Shown here one piece after another: positions 11,501-20,894 of a stretch of DNA of 64,000 nt (positions are counted from its first letter, which is position 1; every line of letters begins with the position of its first letter). Both the position numbers and the translations under genes were made by a program. The stretch is taken from assembly GCA_025594325.1 (NCBI GenBank), contig JANHCV010000001.1, positions 3,782,001 to 3,846,000 of the forward strand, read 5' to 3'. The notes below the pieces were generated by a model that had not been told where the DNA came from, searched no databases, and saw only the letters and a list, made by a program, of their open reading frames with translations. Source of the stretch: Blastocladiella emersonii ATCC 22665. Lineage: Eukaryota > Blastocladiomycota > Blastocladiomycetes > Blastocladiales > Blastocladiaceae.

Positions 11501-12350
11501 CAACGACCCCGAGGCGCTCGCGCAGTTCGTGCCCGCAGCAAGTGCGTCGCCGATGCTCGAGCCCTCGTCCGACTCGCTCCCGCCGACCCCCACGATGCGC
11601 GCGCGCTCGCTCCTGCGCCGCATGTCGGCCAACGTCGCGGTCGCCCTGCGCCGCCCGTTCTCGGGGTCCGCGCAGCGGTACCAGTCGCTGTTCCACCTCG
11701 ACGAGCACGCTGCCGGGTCGTCGCAGGGTGGCGCGACGCCGCTCACGTCCTTGCCCGTCCTCCCCGTCTCGTTCAAGCCCGCGGCGCCGTCGCACCAGGC
11801 GGTCCTGACGACGGACCCCGACGAGGTCGCCCCCGCTGCCGCCCCCACTGCCGCCGCGCCCATCACGGCGTCGGTCGTGGCCATGGCCGGCGACGGGATC
11901 AACGACTCAATCGCGCTCGCCGCAGCGGATATTGGTATCGCTCTCGGCACGGGGACGGACGTGGCCATGGAGGCCGCGGACCTGGTGATCCTGCACTCGT
12001 CGCTGCTCGACCTCGTGGTCGCGATCGACCTGGCGCGGTGCATCTTCCGGCGGATCCAGGCCAACTTCTTCTGGGCCGGAGTCTACAACGTGGTCATGAT
12101 CCCGCTCGCCATGGGGCTCGGGCTGCCGTGGGGGATCGTCCTCCACCCGATGGCGGCCGGCGCCGCTATGGCGTTCTCGTCGGTCTCGGTCGTCCTCTCG
12201 TCGCTCCTCCTCAAGCGGTACTCGCGCCCGCGCTGGGTCCAGCGTGCCCGCGAGGCCGAAGTTGCCGAGAAGGAGGGTGCGAGCGAGGAGGTGTACGCTG
12301 TCGGCATGAACGGCAAGCACGCTGCCCCGCTGCTCGCGGATACCGAGTAA
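8592..12350 (+). CDS. CCC2: Copper-transporting P1B-type ATPase (Ccc2/ATP7-like)
   Basis: The predicted protein is 1,252 residues and intronless. Its family pumps Cu(I) into the Golgi lumen to load secreted cupro-enzymes. Three metal-binding domains carry GMTCxxC near residues 35, 160 and 252. Membrane helices follow, then the TGEAVP actuator motif, the copper-defining CPC in the helix VIVVACPCTLGLS (about 690), the phosphorylation site DKTGTLT (about 733), SEHPLA (nucleotide binding), MVTGDNPTT and the hinge GDGINDS (about 1,098). An unusual insert of about 110 residues rich in Ser/Pro/Ala (roughly 980-1,090) separates the PAGKADIIRALQ segment from the GDGIND hinge, where relatives have only a few residues. 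After GDGINDS the usual Pro is Ile. I chose ATG 8592; ATG 8658, just before the first metal-binding domain, is an alternative. Confidence 0.95.
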   Translation: MYARTIALLHGPPLTHPVPARSMSSVTLAVDGMTCQSCVRGVTFAATSVPGVTGADVSLELKSATLHLAPDAACMATVDAAAAAIYDAGFDVVVPPSAAASLPATLAPVTAAHDAALVPIFMSSSSPTLAPTPPPLASVASLAPASPNALHKCAISVQGMTCTACVAAIEGVVGALPGVHAISVSLLAERANIDYDAALTSAETLAEAIYDAGFDSQVLSVDAPLPVASSASATSKAASAQPVLIELDVYGMTCTVCSGTIEREVGKMPGVTAVDVALTTKRARIVAVPGTVGIRDVMHRIEELGFTPLVPDQNMQVQTDSLQRTREIVEWRNAFRWCLVFAVPNMLIGMILPMLWPQPAAAAAPGMGHGGGMGMAPGSDSGAGMKMHSTFPLDNIFVVPGLSLNHLIQLGLTVPVQFGAVGRKFYRSAYKSLRLGTATMDVLVALGTTAAFVASIGSLIHSMVVSTHPHATTFFDTCTMLLFFISLGKYLENSAKGKTSSALTKLLSLKPASATLLTVDPTDASVVLREEQVAAELIQVGDILRVLPGERVPADGEVVFGTTAVDESLVTGEAVPVAKKVGSQLIAGTVNGAGAVHLRASHVGSDTALSRIVSLVEQAQASKAPIQRWADLIASYFVPVVVSLAVLTLILWLSVTRATGHFPYRAVAEDESDDVFLCLQICISVIVVACPCTLGLSVPTAVMVGTGVGAQLGILIKGGEPLERVHKLDHVVFDKTGTLTEGKMTVMASEIYVPAPPADAGKRAAREFHLSESDFWAIVGAAEANSEHPLARAMTAHASAFLGGDMRASHAAVHVTDFEVRPGLGIRCTAALQDGRAVDVAIGSMAFLDHLGIPTSARAAAARGIAAPVAGGVDVHHREQTHAQRGHTVVFVAVAGNVAGLIAMGDNLKPHAARVVRALQEDMGVEVSMVTGDNPTTALVLARQAGIPPHRVFAGVSPAGKADIIRALQANDPEALAQFVPAASASPMLEPSSDSLPPTPTMRARSLLRRMSANVAVALRRPFSGSAQRYQSLFHLDEHAAGSSQGGATPLTSLPVLPVSFKPAAPSHQAVLTTDPDEVAPAAAPTAAAPITASVVAMAGDGINDSIALAAADIGIALGTGTDVAMEAADLVILHSSLLDLVVAIDLARCIFRRIQANFFWAGVYNVVMIPLAMGLGLPWGIVLHPMAAGAAMAFSSVSVVLSSLLLKRYSRPRWVQRAREAEVAEKEGASEEVYAVGMNGKHAAPLLADTE

Positions 12351-12572
12351 GGGCGATTGGAATGTATTATGCGATATTGCAGAGCGAAATCATCATCATA
12401 ACATGTATTGCGATACACTTCGGGATGGCGTCAGGTGGAGCGGTGTGACGCCGCGAATCGAGGGCGATCAACGCTTTCTTTCGAGTTGCAGAGTGCCTCC
12501 ACCTTACTCTAGCGCCATCAGGCCAACTGCCACGAATCAACGACCCACAGTCCCTGCAACGTAACCGCCACC

Positions 12573-13217
12573 ATGATGCTCGGCCTGCGCTCCATGGCCG
12601 CCGCCGCCATCGCGCGGCCCGCCCTGCTGCGGCCCACGACCGCCGCTGCGCCCGTGGCGACCGCCATGGCGGCGCGCGACTACATGCGCGGGATCGACAA
12701 GTCGCCAACACGCAAGGCGCTGGCAATGTCGCAGAAGTTTTCGGCGGACGCGCCGCACCTGCTGCGGACGGACGCGCTGCTGGCGCAGGCGACGAACCTG
12801 ATCATGCGCGACGGCAAGAAGGCCAAGGCGGCCAACATGCTGAGCTCCGCGCTCGAGCACGTGCGCGTGATGGCGAGCTCGCCGACGTCGACGCTGCCGC
12901 AGGGCGTGGCGCCGCCCGCGCTGTTCGCCGAGGCCGTCGACCGCGTCGCGCCGCTGCTGGAGACCAAGGCGTTCAAGCGCGGCACCAAGGTCCTCCAGAT
13001 CCCCAAGGCCCTCAACGAGCGCCAGCGCAACCGCCGCGCGATTGTGTGGATCCTCGATGCCGCGAGCAAGCGGCCCGAGAAGGAGTTTGCCAAGCGGCTC
13101 GCCAACGAGCTCGTGGCCGTCCTCGAGGGGGCTTCTGAGGCTGTCAAGCGGAAGAACACGCTGTACAAGCTCGCCCTCGCTAACCGCGTCAACGTCAACA
13201 TCAAGATGAACATTTGA
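12573..13217 (+). CDS. RSM7: Mitochondrial small-subunit ribosomal protein uS7m
   Basis: A single-exon frame encodes 214 residues. An Ala/Arg-rich N-terminus (about 1-35) looks like a mitochondrial presequence. The uS7 core follows: TNLIMRDGKKAKAANMLSSAL, then FAEAVDRVAPLLETKAFKRGTKVLQIPKAL and the basic NERQRNRRAIVWILDAA, ending in an Ala/Lys-rich helix. uS7 nucleates assembly of the 30S-like head and contacts mRNA at the exit site. The length fits fungal mitochondrial S7. ATG 12573 follows ACC, and a second ATG follows directly. It is convergent with the NEDD8 gene, with 146 bases between the stops. Confidence 0.92.
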   Translation: MMLGLRSMAAAAIARPALLRPTTAAAPVATAMAARDYMRGIDKSPTRKALAMSQKFSADAPHLLRTDALLAQATNLIMRDGKKAKAANMLSSALEHVRVMASSPTSTLPQGVAPPALFAEAVDRVAPLLETKAFKRGTKVLQIPKALNERQRNRRAIVWILDAASKRPEKEFAKRLANELVAVLEGASEAVKRKNTLYKLALANRVNVNIKMNI

Positions 13218-13363
13218 GCGCCGTTCTTGTTGTCTGTTTTTGTCATTTCTTCACCCCTACCTCATCTTCAAAGTACACCTGTCCTAGCACCATATCGCAC
13301 GGGGGAAAACGAAGCATCGATTTGGGAAAGCAAGACGTGGCGGGGAAAGACAGCAGCAGCAGC

Positions 13364-13942
13364 TTACAGGGAGCGGCCGCCACGGAGCGCCAGGACAAGG
13401 TGAAGCACCGAGCCGCCCTGGATGTTGAAGTCGGCGAGCGTCTTGTCGTCGGCCCTACATCGGATCGGGGGTCAGGGGCCCGCCACGCAGACGAGGGCGT
13501 GAGGAAGTTGTACATCTGCTTGCCGCCGAAAATGAGACTAGAGAACGGGCGGCTGCGAGTCAGCACAGGTCAGTTCACGAGTGAGCACGATCGGACGTAC
13601 CGCTGCTGCGGGGGAGGAATACCTTCCTTCTCCTCGACCTTCTCCTTGATGCGGGTGACCTATGGCGGAGGAGCGAGACACGTCAGCGCCAAGCAAGCAG
13701 CGCGGGCGAGCGGGGCGGCGGGCGTACCTTGTCCTCGGGCTTGACGTCGATCTCAATCTACGCGCGCAGCGAGTTGAGCGACCTATACGTGGTGCTGAGA
13801 GAGCAGCAGCGCCGTGTACCTCCTTGCCGGTCAGGGTCTAGGGCGGCGCAGGCGCAGGCGACGGGCGGCGTTATTAGCGTTCACGTCCATCAAACTCCAT
13901 GGCGCGGTAGCGGCAGCGGGCTACCTTGACTTTGATCTGCAT
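13364..13942 (-). CDS. RUB1: NEDD8/Rub1 ubiquitin-like modifier, six exons
   Basis: No exon is longer than 91 bases, so an ORF search misses this gene. Minus-strand exons are 13942-13925 (MQIKVK), 13837-13820 (TLTGKE), 13757-13728 ([10 protein letters not shown]), 13659-13601 ([19 protein letters not shown]), 13537-13514 (LIFGGKQ) and 13454-13364. All five introns are GT-AG and every junction stays in phase. The 79-residue product matches NEDD8 throughout and ends LALRGG followed by RSL. The conserved C-terminal GG is conjugated to cullins, and the three-residue tail must be removed by a Yuh1/UCHL3 or Den1-type hydrolase (family knowledge). Residues IFGGKQM and [14 protein letters not shown] are diagnostic. 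It shares a 236-base divergent promoter with the THO1 gene. Confidence 0.93.
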
Positions 13943-14178
13943 GGTGGGGCGATTGCGGGTGGTTTCGTTCTGTTGTCCAGAGCAAGGGCGCGAGCTGGGA
14001 GGAGAAAGAGGGCAAAGGCAAGATGGCGCGGCGACCGAGCGAGCGACGCGCCGACTCACTCGGCGGCATCAGCTGACACTCGCGCGCTTCTCACCTCTTC
14101 GCGGCGGCGGTCGCGTTCTCCCTGCCCGACGACCTGCTGCCGCTGCCCGCGCAGCACCTGCAACCCACGCACCACTCC

Positions 14179-17100
14179 ATGCAATCCCCGCCCCTGCGCG
14201 GCCGCGACCTCGTCTCGCGCGGCACCGACGCCCTCGGCGAGCTGCTGATCCGCGTCGTCGATGAGCCCGAGTACAAGACCGTCGCCGAGCACGTCCGTGA
14301 CCTGCTCGGCCCGCTCGCCCGCGAGTTCGCCGCCGCGACCCCGGTCTCGGACCGCCGCGGGCGCGTCCTTGACGCCGCTTGGAACCTGATCTGGGCCGCG
14401 AGCCTCGTCGAGATCAAGGACCGCACCGCCGACGCGCCCAACGAGTTCTTCAAGCTCGGCGTCTTCTACCTCGACGCCCTGCTGTGCTGGCTCGAGTCCG
14501 GCTTTGCGCCCGCGACGCCTGCTATGGGTACGGTCTCCATCACGCCGCTCCGTCATCACCACGCGCGTGCTGACACGACCTCGACCCGCGCCGTGTGTCC
14601 AGACTCGATCTTCCTGCGCTCGTTTGAGAGCCTGCTACAGATGGCCACGCTCGCGACGTGCACGCAGTTCCTCGACTTTTTCGTCGACGAGCTCGACCGC
14701 ATCAAGCTGGTCGTCCTGCACCGCGGCGACGCCCAGGCCAACCGCCTGCACCTGTCGGCCATCTCCACGGCGCTGCTCAAGCGCGCCTCGTCGCTGCTCC
14801 ACCCCGAGGTCGCCTCGGCCGTCCTGCAGATCAACTCGCTCGCGTTTGACCTCAACCTCAACTGTGCGTTCCTGCCGCTCCTCCGCCACCGGCACCGCCG
14901 CCGCCGCGCCTTCTCGTCGTCGCCGATTCTGACGAGCTGCCGCCACCGCGCCCACTTCTCCCCGCAGCGCTCAACCCGCGCGCCGCCGTCAACGAGAGCA
15001 ACGTCATCACCCTCGACAAGAACCTGCCGACCGACCCCGAGGCGCAGGAGCTCAACGCCCTCTACGTCAAGCTGTGGGAGCTCCAGAACGCTGTGCGCGA
15101 CCCGCGTCGGTTTCTCCACGAGGTCGTCGCGGGCCGTCCCGGCACCCCCGCGGGCGCTGCCGGAAAGGATAAGGCCAAGGAGATCCGCGCCACGCTCGCG
15201 TCGGTCCTCGCGGCGACCAACCAGCTCGTCCTCGAGTTCGCCAAGGTCGCCCAGGCCGCCAAGGAGCACCTCCGCAACCCCGCCAAGGAGCGACTCATCG
15301 AGCCCGCCCACTCGGACTTTTTCTGCGCAAAGTACCTCGTGTCGCGCGAGCTGTTCGATTCGCAGGCACGTCACTTTGCCTGTCCGCCCTCGTCGCGATG
15401 GCTGTTGACACGAACTCGTGCTGTGTATAGCTCAAGGACGCCGCGTTCCGCCGCCAGGTCCTCGTCCAGCTGCTCCTGACCTGCGAGCTGCTCCTCTTCT
15501 TTGCCGACGACCGCGTCAAGCTGTACGAGGCCTCGTTCACCTCCGGCGAGAAGCGCCGCAACAAGAACATTCTGCCCGATAACCGGTGCTGGTTCACCGA
15601 CGCCGAGGTACGCTCGTGCGTGCGCGGTCATCGTGGCGAGTGTGCTGACGCCTTTGCGCGTAGGTCAACGAGATCAAGGCGACCCGCGCCCGCATCATCA
15701 TGGTGCTCTCGCGCATCCCGCCCAACGGCACCGAGTTTGTCACCACCATCGTCCAGCTCGTGCGCGATGAGGCCACCTGGGTACGTTCCGCTACTCCGTA
15801 GCAGCACTCAACTCAGACCACTGACCCGCCTCGTTGCCGACACTAGATGGCGTGGAAGATGCGCTTCTACAGCCCCTCGATCATCGCGAAATCGATCGAC
15901 CCGCTGCCCGCGCCCGACGCGCCCGCCCTCCCCGGCGCCGCGTGGGGTCTCGGCCGCCGCCTCGGCAACCCGCGCCTCAACGAGCTCCTCAACCCGACCC
16001 AGCACCCGCTGCCCACCGACCTCCCCGACCCGGACCTCGCCAAGTGGACCGAGCAGGTCGAGGACGAGGCCCGCGGCGATTTCGACGCCGAGTATATGCT
16101 CACGCGCAAGGAGGTACGCGATATCGCTTCCACCTTGCCACTCCCGCCAGACCTAACCCTCGGTTCCCGCGTCTAGCAATGGTCGTGGCAAACCTTCCGC
16201 CTGTTCGTCCGCCACCACTGCACCGAGACAATGACGGCGCCCACGACCAAGCACCACGTGCGCGACGTGGTCCGCCGCGCGCGCGGCGACCCGGACCTGA
16301 CGCAGCAGGAGATGGACGACGACGCCGCGCGCCGCCGCGCCGCCGACGAGCGCCGCGCCGCGTACCTCGCCGAGCGCAAGGCCGAAGCCGACCGCCTCGC
16401 CCGCGAGGCCGCGCTCGAGCGCGAACGCGCCGCCGAGGCCGAACGCGTTGCGGCCGCAGAACGCGAGCGGGTCGCCGAAATCGAGCGTGCTGCCGAGGCC
16501 GAGCGCCAACGGCTCGCCGAGATCGAGCGCGCCACCGAAGCCGAGCGCCAGGAGGCCATCGACTTGCAGCGCCGCAAGGACGCCGAGCCCGAGGCCGAGC
16601 GGGTCCGCGCAGAGGAGCTCGAGCGCAAGGCCGAAGCTGCGCGCAAGGCTGAGGCCGAACGCGTCGCGGAAGCCCCGCACAAAGCCGAGGCCGACCGCAA
16701 GGCCGCGCTCGCCGAGGAGCAGCGGCTCCGCGACGAGGTGTCGGCCCGCGCCGGCTCGGAAATGGCCGCCACCGCCCAGACGGCTCGCGACGCGGGGAAC
16801 AGCTCCAAAATCGCGGAGCGTAAGGCCCAGCGCGAGCGCGACGCGCCGCGTGAACGCGACGCCCAGCGTGAGCGTGACGCGCCGCGTGAACGCGACGCCC
16901 AGCGTGAGCGTGACGCGCCGCGTGAGCGTGACGCGCAGCGTGAGCGTGACGCGCCGCGTGAGCGTGACGCGCAGCGTGAGCGTGACGCGCCGCGTGAGCG
17001 TGACGCGCAGCGTGAGCGTGACGCGCCGCGTGAGCGTGACGCGCAGCGCGACCGCGAGGCCCAGCGCGACCGCGAGGCCCAGCGCGACCGCGAGGCCCAG

Positions 17101-19791
17101 CGCGAACGCGACGCCCAGCGTGACCGCGAGGCGCAGGAGCAGGAGCAGCGCGAACGCGAAGTGCAGGCGCAGGCTGCAGCGTACGCTCAAGTTGCAGCGG
17201 GCGCTCAGGCCGCCCAAGGTCTCGCCGCCTTTGCGGCACTCTCCGTCATCACGCAGAGTGCCCCCATACTTCCTTTCGGACCTCTCGGCATGCCGCCGCT
17301 CATGAACTTCGTCGGCGCCAGTACCAGCCCCGGCCTGCCAGCCGCCGCGCACGCCCCCTCCCCCACGTCCAAGTCGCCCCTCCGATCGCCCACGCTCTCG
17401 GACGCGTCCTCTCGCGCACGCACCCGCGACCGCGACTACATGGACGTCGACGACCAGACCACCGACGACGACAGCAGCCACGATCGCCGCGACCGCGAGC
17501 GGATCTGCGACCGTGACCGCGACCGCCGCACCGACCCCGAGGTTCGCCCGCCCACATCGCGCACCGCACGCACCAACGGGAGCTCGGCGCCCGACCGCCG
17601 CGGGTTCTCGCCGCGCGCCGGCGACGCTGATGCCGACTCGCGCCGCCGCACCAGCCGCAGCCTCAGTCGCGAGCGCGACCGGAGCCGTAGCCACGACGAC
17701 CGCGACGCGCGGCCCCGCAACGGCCGCGACTTTGACCGGCGCACCGCGGCCGACCGCGACCGCGACCCGCGCGACCCGCGCGACCAGCGCTCCGGCAGCC
17801 GCGTGTACGACCGCGATGCGCGTGCCGACGGCCGCCGCGACGAGCGGGATCGCGCTACCGGCGACCGCAACGGTGACGCTGCCGACCGCCGCCGCCGCGA
17901 GGACGAGCGGACCGGGCGCGACCGCCGCCGTGAATCGCCGCCCCCAGCCGGTGCGCGTGACGCCCGCTCGCCTAACTCGCGGCGCACGACGCGCGAGGAT
18001 TCCGTGTCGACGCTCGGCGGCCGCCGGTCCAGCTTCGACCTCGGCTCGCCCAACAACCGCGACGCGCGCCGCGAGGAGCCGCTCGCTCGCCGCACCGACC
18101 AGCCCGCGACGGCCACCGTGTCGCGCCAGCCGTCGGAGGCGGACCTCGCCGAGGCCAGGGCTGCGCGCCAGCGTGAGCTCGACCGCGTGGCCGAGGAGGC
18201 CGCTGCACAGCGCGCGAACCGCGAGCGCCCTGCGGAGCCCGTTGCCTCCGGCGCCGGCAAGACGACGGCATCCGCGGCGCCCGGTCGGTCGGCGGAAGCG
18301 GACCTCCCCGAGGATAGGGCTGCGCGTCAGCGCGCACTCGATCGCGTGGCCGCGGAAGCTGCCGCCCAGCACGGCCGCAGCACGGAGTCCGCTACTGGCC
18401 GCGACGAACCGAGCTCGTCCACCGCCACCGTAACCGTGCAGGCGCCAGCTCGTCCGCAGTCCGCCGAGGAGGCCGCCGCAGACCGCCGCCGTGAACTCGT
18501 GCGCAGCATGAGCCCGGGGACCGCCGCGCGTAACCGCCGCGCTGCGCAGTCCGTCTCGCCGGTCAAGGCCAGCTCCATCTCGCCCGTCAAGTCCACGAGC
18601 GGCGAGCCCCCGATCCCCGTCGTGCTGCCGCCGAGCGCGCCCGCCCACCCGCCGACGTCGCCGTCCGCGCCTGCTCCTGCGGCGGCGGCGCCCGTCTCCT
18701 CGCCCGGCCTCGCCCCGCCACCCCTCGCGCGCACCACGACCACGAGCCCGAGCGCCGAGACGCTTGAGTCCCTGCGCCGCACCGCCATGCAGTCGATGCC
18801 GAAAAAGCCGCACGACTCAGCCGCCACGGCTCCTGCGCCCGACGCGGCAGCAGCTGCGGCGCCCCCGACCGAGCCGGGCTCCGCACCCGCGCCTACGCCC
18901 GCACCTGCCTCTTCGGCGCCAGCCTCCGCGTCCGCGCAGGAGGTCGACCTCGATCTCCGCGACTTCCACCCGACGCGCGCTGCGGCCATCATGCGCGAGC
19001 GCGAGCTCGAGGCGCAGCAGAAACTGCGGCAGCAGCAGCAGCAGCAGGGTCCGGCCCGGCCTCCCCACCACCAGCAGCAGCAGCAGCAGAACCAGCGGCT
19101 GCGCCGCAACTCGGGCCAGGGCGGTCGCCGTGGCGGTGGCGGCGGGCTCAACAGTACCGGCAGCGGCCGCGACCTCGCGCCGCCAGCGCCGGTGCAGGGG
19201 CCGATCGGCCCGCTCGCTCCTCCCGCTGGCCGCGATAGTGGACCGATGTCGGACCGCTTCTTCACGGGCCCGGGCTCGCCGCCACCCAGCGCCGGTTCCG
19301 ACGAGCCGCGCCCGCGCGGCGCTGGTGGCGCTGGTGGTCGTGGCGGCCGCGGGCGGTACGGCGGCAACGGCAACGACATGCGCGACGTGCGCGACGTGCG
19401 CGACCGCGACCGCAGCAGTAGCCGCGCGAGCGCGGTCGAGGTGGTCCCGCCGCGGCGCGACGACTGGGAAGGCTCTTCGTCCCGCAACGGGAACGGCAGC
19501 CACAGCATTGTGCGCGAGTGGGACCGCGAGCGCGACCGCGAGCGTGACCGCGGCGCCAACGATCGCGGGTGGGACCATCACCACGGCGGCAGTGATCACC
19601 GCGGCGCGCGCATGGGACCCATGTCCCCGCCGCGCGACGCGTGGCCGCGCGGGAACGAGCGTGACCGGGTACAACTTCCGCGCATTACCCGAGCTGAGAT
19701 GCGAATACTGACTGATTCACACGTGTAGAAACGCGAGGGCGATCATCCGCCGCGCGACGACCACCGCGGCGGCAAGCGGCGCCGGAACTAG
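14179..19791 (+). CDS. THOC1: THO complex subunit 1 (Hpr1/THOC1-like) with giant charged C-terminal extension
   Basis: Eight exons: 14179-14527, 14603-14863, 14968-15365, 15431-15607, 15664-15780, 15847-16113, 16177-19668, 19729-19791. They give 1,707 residues, against roughly 650-750 for animal THOC1 or yeast Hpr1. Residues 1-550 follow the efThoc1 pattern: FLRSFESLLQMAT, CTQFLDFFVDELDR, LLKRASSLLHPEVASAVL, LKDAAFRRQVLVQLLLTCELL, then WMAWKMRFY and QWSWQTFRLFVRHH. THO couples transcription to mRNA export and prevents R-loops. The remaining 1,150 residues are low complexity: a long Glu/Arg/Ala helix, a 12-residue RERDAP/RERDAQ repeat, Arg/Asp/Ser-rich tracts, poly-Gln and Gly/Arg patches. Intron 3 appears to start with GC (CAG|GCACGT), since no in-phase GT exists there. 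The last intron (19669-19728) splices in a short basic tail ending GGKRRRN. The start is the first in-frame Met after an upstream stop; an extra 5' exon cannot be excluded. Confidence 0.85.
16828..17137 (+). repeat. 36-bp coding minisatellite in THO1
   Basis: Six tandem copies of a 36-base unit encode QRERDAPRERDA (about 16828-17043). Five 18-base half-units of the QRDREA/QRERDA type follow. The units are nearly identical, differing mainly GAA/GAG and GCC/GCG at silent positions, so the array has probably expanded recently. It falls between the helical Glu/Arg region and the Ser-rich region of the predicted protein. Confidence 0.85.
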
Positions 19792-19856
19792 TTCCGCGAG
19801 CGAGCGAGCATATACGTGGTAAACGAATGAATGAATTAAGTTATGTACGACACGTC

Positions 19857-20894
19857 TTACGCTGCACTCGCGACACCCGCCTTGGCCGGTGAAGAAGAAG
19901 CGCGCCCGCCGCGCGACAGGAACCACCAGCTCGTCCACGTCGCGAGCGCGACGGCGGCGAGCGACCACAGCAGCCAGACGAGCGCACACACGGCGCGCAG
20001 GTTGGTCTGCATCGACGCAGCGAGGACCGCGAGGCACGGCGCGTCCATGGCGCCCGACGTGGTGGTCCCGTGCAGGAACTCGGGGACAGCCGGGACGGGT
20101 CCGTCGACTCCTGCTGTTGGTGGCGCGATGGTCCGCGGGACAGCCGACGCAGCGAGGGCAGCCGCAACGACGCGGGGTCCCTGCGTCGACGGACACTGCA
20201 GGTCAAACGCGGCCTTTGCCGCGGTCGCGGCGTCCCAGTCAGCCGCGATGCCCGCGATCCGGTCGGCGCGCGTGAGCGAGTCGGGCCACGCGATGACGGG
20301 GCCCGTGACGAAGAGCGCGAGCGAGAGCGAGACCAGCGCGAGGGCGATGGGGAGCAGGCCGGTCGCGAGCATGCGGCCGCGGCAGTACTGCATCGCGCTC
20401 GATCCAGCACCGATACCCGCGAGTGCGGCGAGGAGGCCCGACGCGAGGAGCAGCGGGATCGTGGGCGGCGCGCCGTTCAAGGGAATGTCGCCGTTGACGA
20501 CGAGGCCGCGGTTGGCGAGGACCATGGTGCACACGCCGGCCAGCGTCAGGCCGGCGGACGCGGCGAGGACGGCGACGAGGACGGCGACGGCGCGGGTGCG
20601 GTGGAGTAGCGTCACGCGCGAGCGCCATGCCGAGGTGTAGGTTGGGGAGGATGGAGCTGAGAGCGGTTTCGCGTCGACGACGACGGTGAAGAAGAATGCG
20701 GGCCGGTCGCTCCCCACTCCCAGAGCCGGATCGGGGCGCGCGGGCGACGATGGCACGGTCGGCGGGCGGCGCGATGGACTCGGGCTCGCCATGCGTGGGG
20801 TCCGGGTGCGGGCCTGGATCGGCGCCAGGCGTGGCGCAGCGCGTGCGTCGGGGTGGTGCGCCTCCCCCGCGTCGAGATCGAGTGGTGGCTGCAT
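19857..20894 (-). CDS. Unknown four-helix membrane protein
   Basis: One open frame encodes up to 345 residues; I recognise no family. An internal Met (about 20792, MASPSPSRR) is a plausible alternative start and would remove a Pro/Arg-rich leader. Hydrophobic segments lie at roughly residues 100-128 (AVAVLVAVLAASAGLTLAGV), 145-165 (IPLLLASGLLAALAGIGAG), 178-202 (GLLPIALALVSLSLALFVTG) and 310-332 (LVWLLWSLAAVALATWTSWWF). A loop of about 110 residues with two Cys lies before the last helix. The two-short, one-long loop layout recalls tetraspanin- or SUR7-like topology, but the diagnostic Cys motifs are not visible. It converges with THO1, with 65 bases between the stops. Confidence 0.55.
   Translation of the reverse strand: MQPPLDLDAGEAHHPDARAAPRLAPIQARTRTPRMASPSPSRRPPTVPSSPARPDPALGVGSDRPAFFFTVVVDAKPLSAPSSPTYTSAWRSRVTLLHRTRAVAVLVAVLAASAGLTLAGVCTMVLANRGLVVNGDIPLNGAPPTIPLLLASGLLAALAGIGAGSSAMQYCRGRMLATGLLPIALALVSLSLALFVTGPVIAWPDSLTRADRIAGIAADWDAATAAKAAFDLQCPSTQGPRVVAAALAASAVPRTIAPPTAGVDGPVPAVPEFLHGTTTSGAMDAPCLAVLAASMQTNLRAVCALVWLLWSLAAVALATWTSWWFLSRGGRASSSPAKAGVASAA

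Noticed and set aside
8693-11795. Very long overlapping frames (899 codons plus, 849 codons minus) inside CCC2
   Set aside because: They are Arg/Ala/His-rich shadows caused by GC-biased third positions; the CCC2 frame explains the region completely.
14056-14178. Upstream in-frame extension of THO1 (FSLPDDLLPLP-like reading)
   Set aside because: It reads somewhat like protein, but an in-frame TGA lies just upstream with no ATG between, and no acceptor is convincing; kept only as a caveat.
16828-17137. Possible CRISPR-like regular repeat
   Set aside because: Units are contiguous without spacers, coding and in a eukaryotic gene; it is a minisatellite.
16153-18813. 886-codon minus-strand frame with Val/Ala/Leu repeats
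   Set aside because: It is the antisense image of the RERDA repeat in THO1 and has no independent domain or start context.
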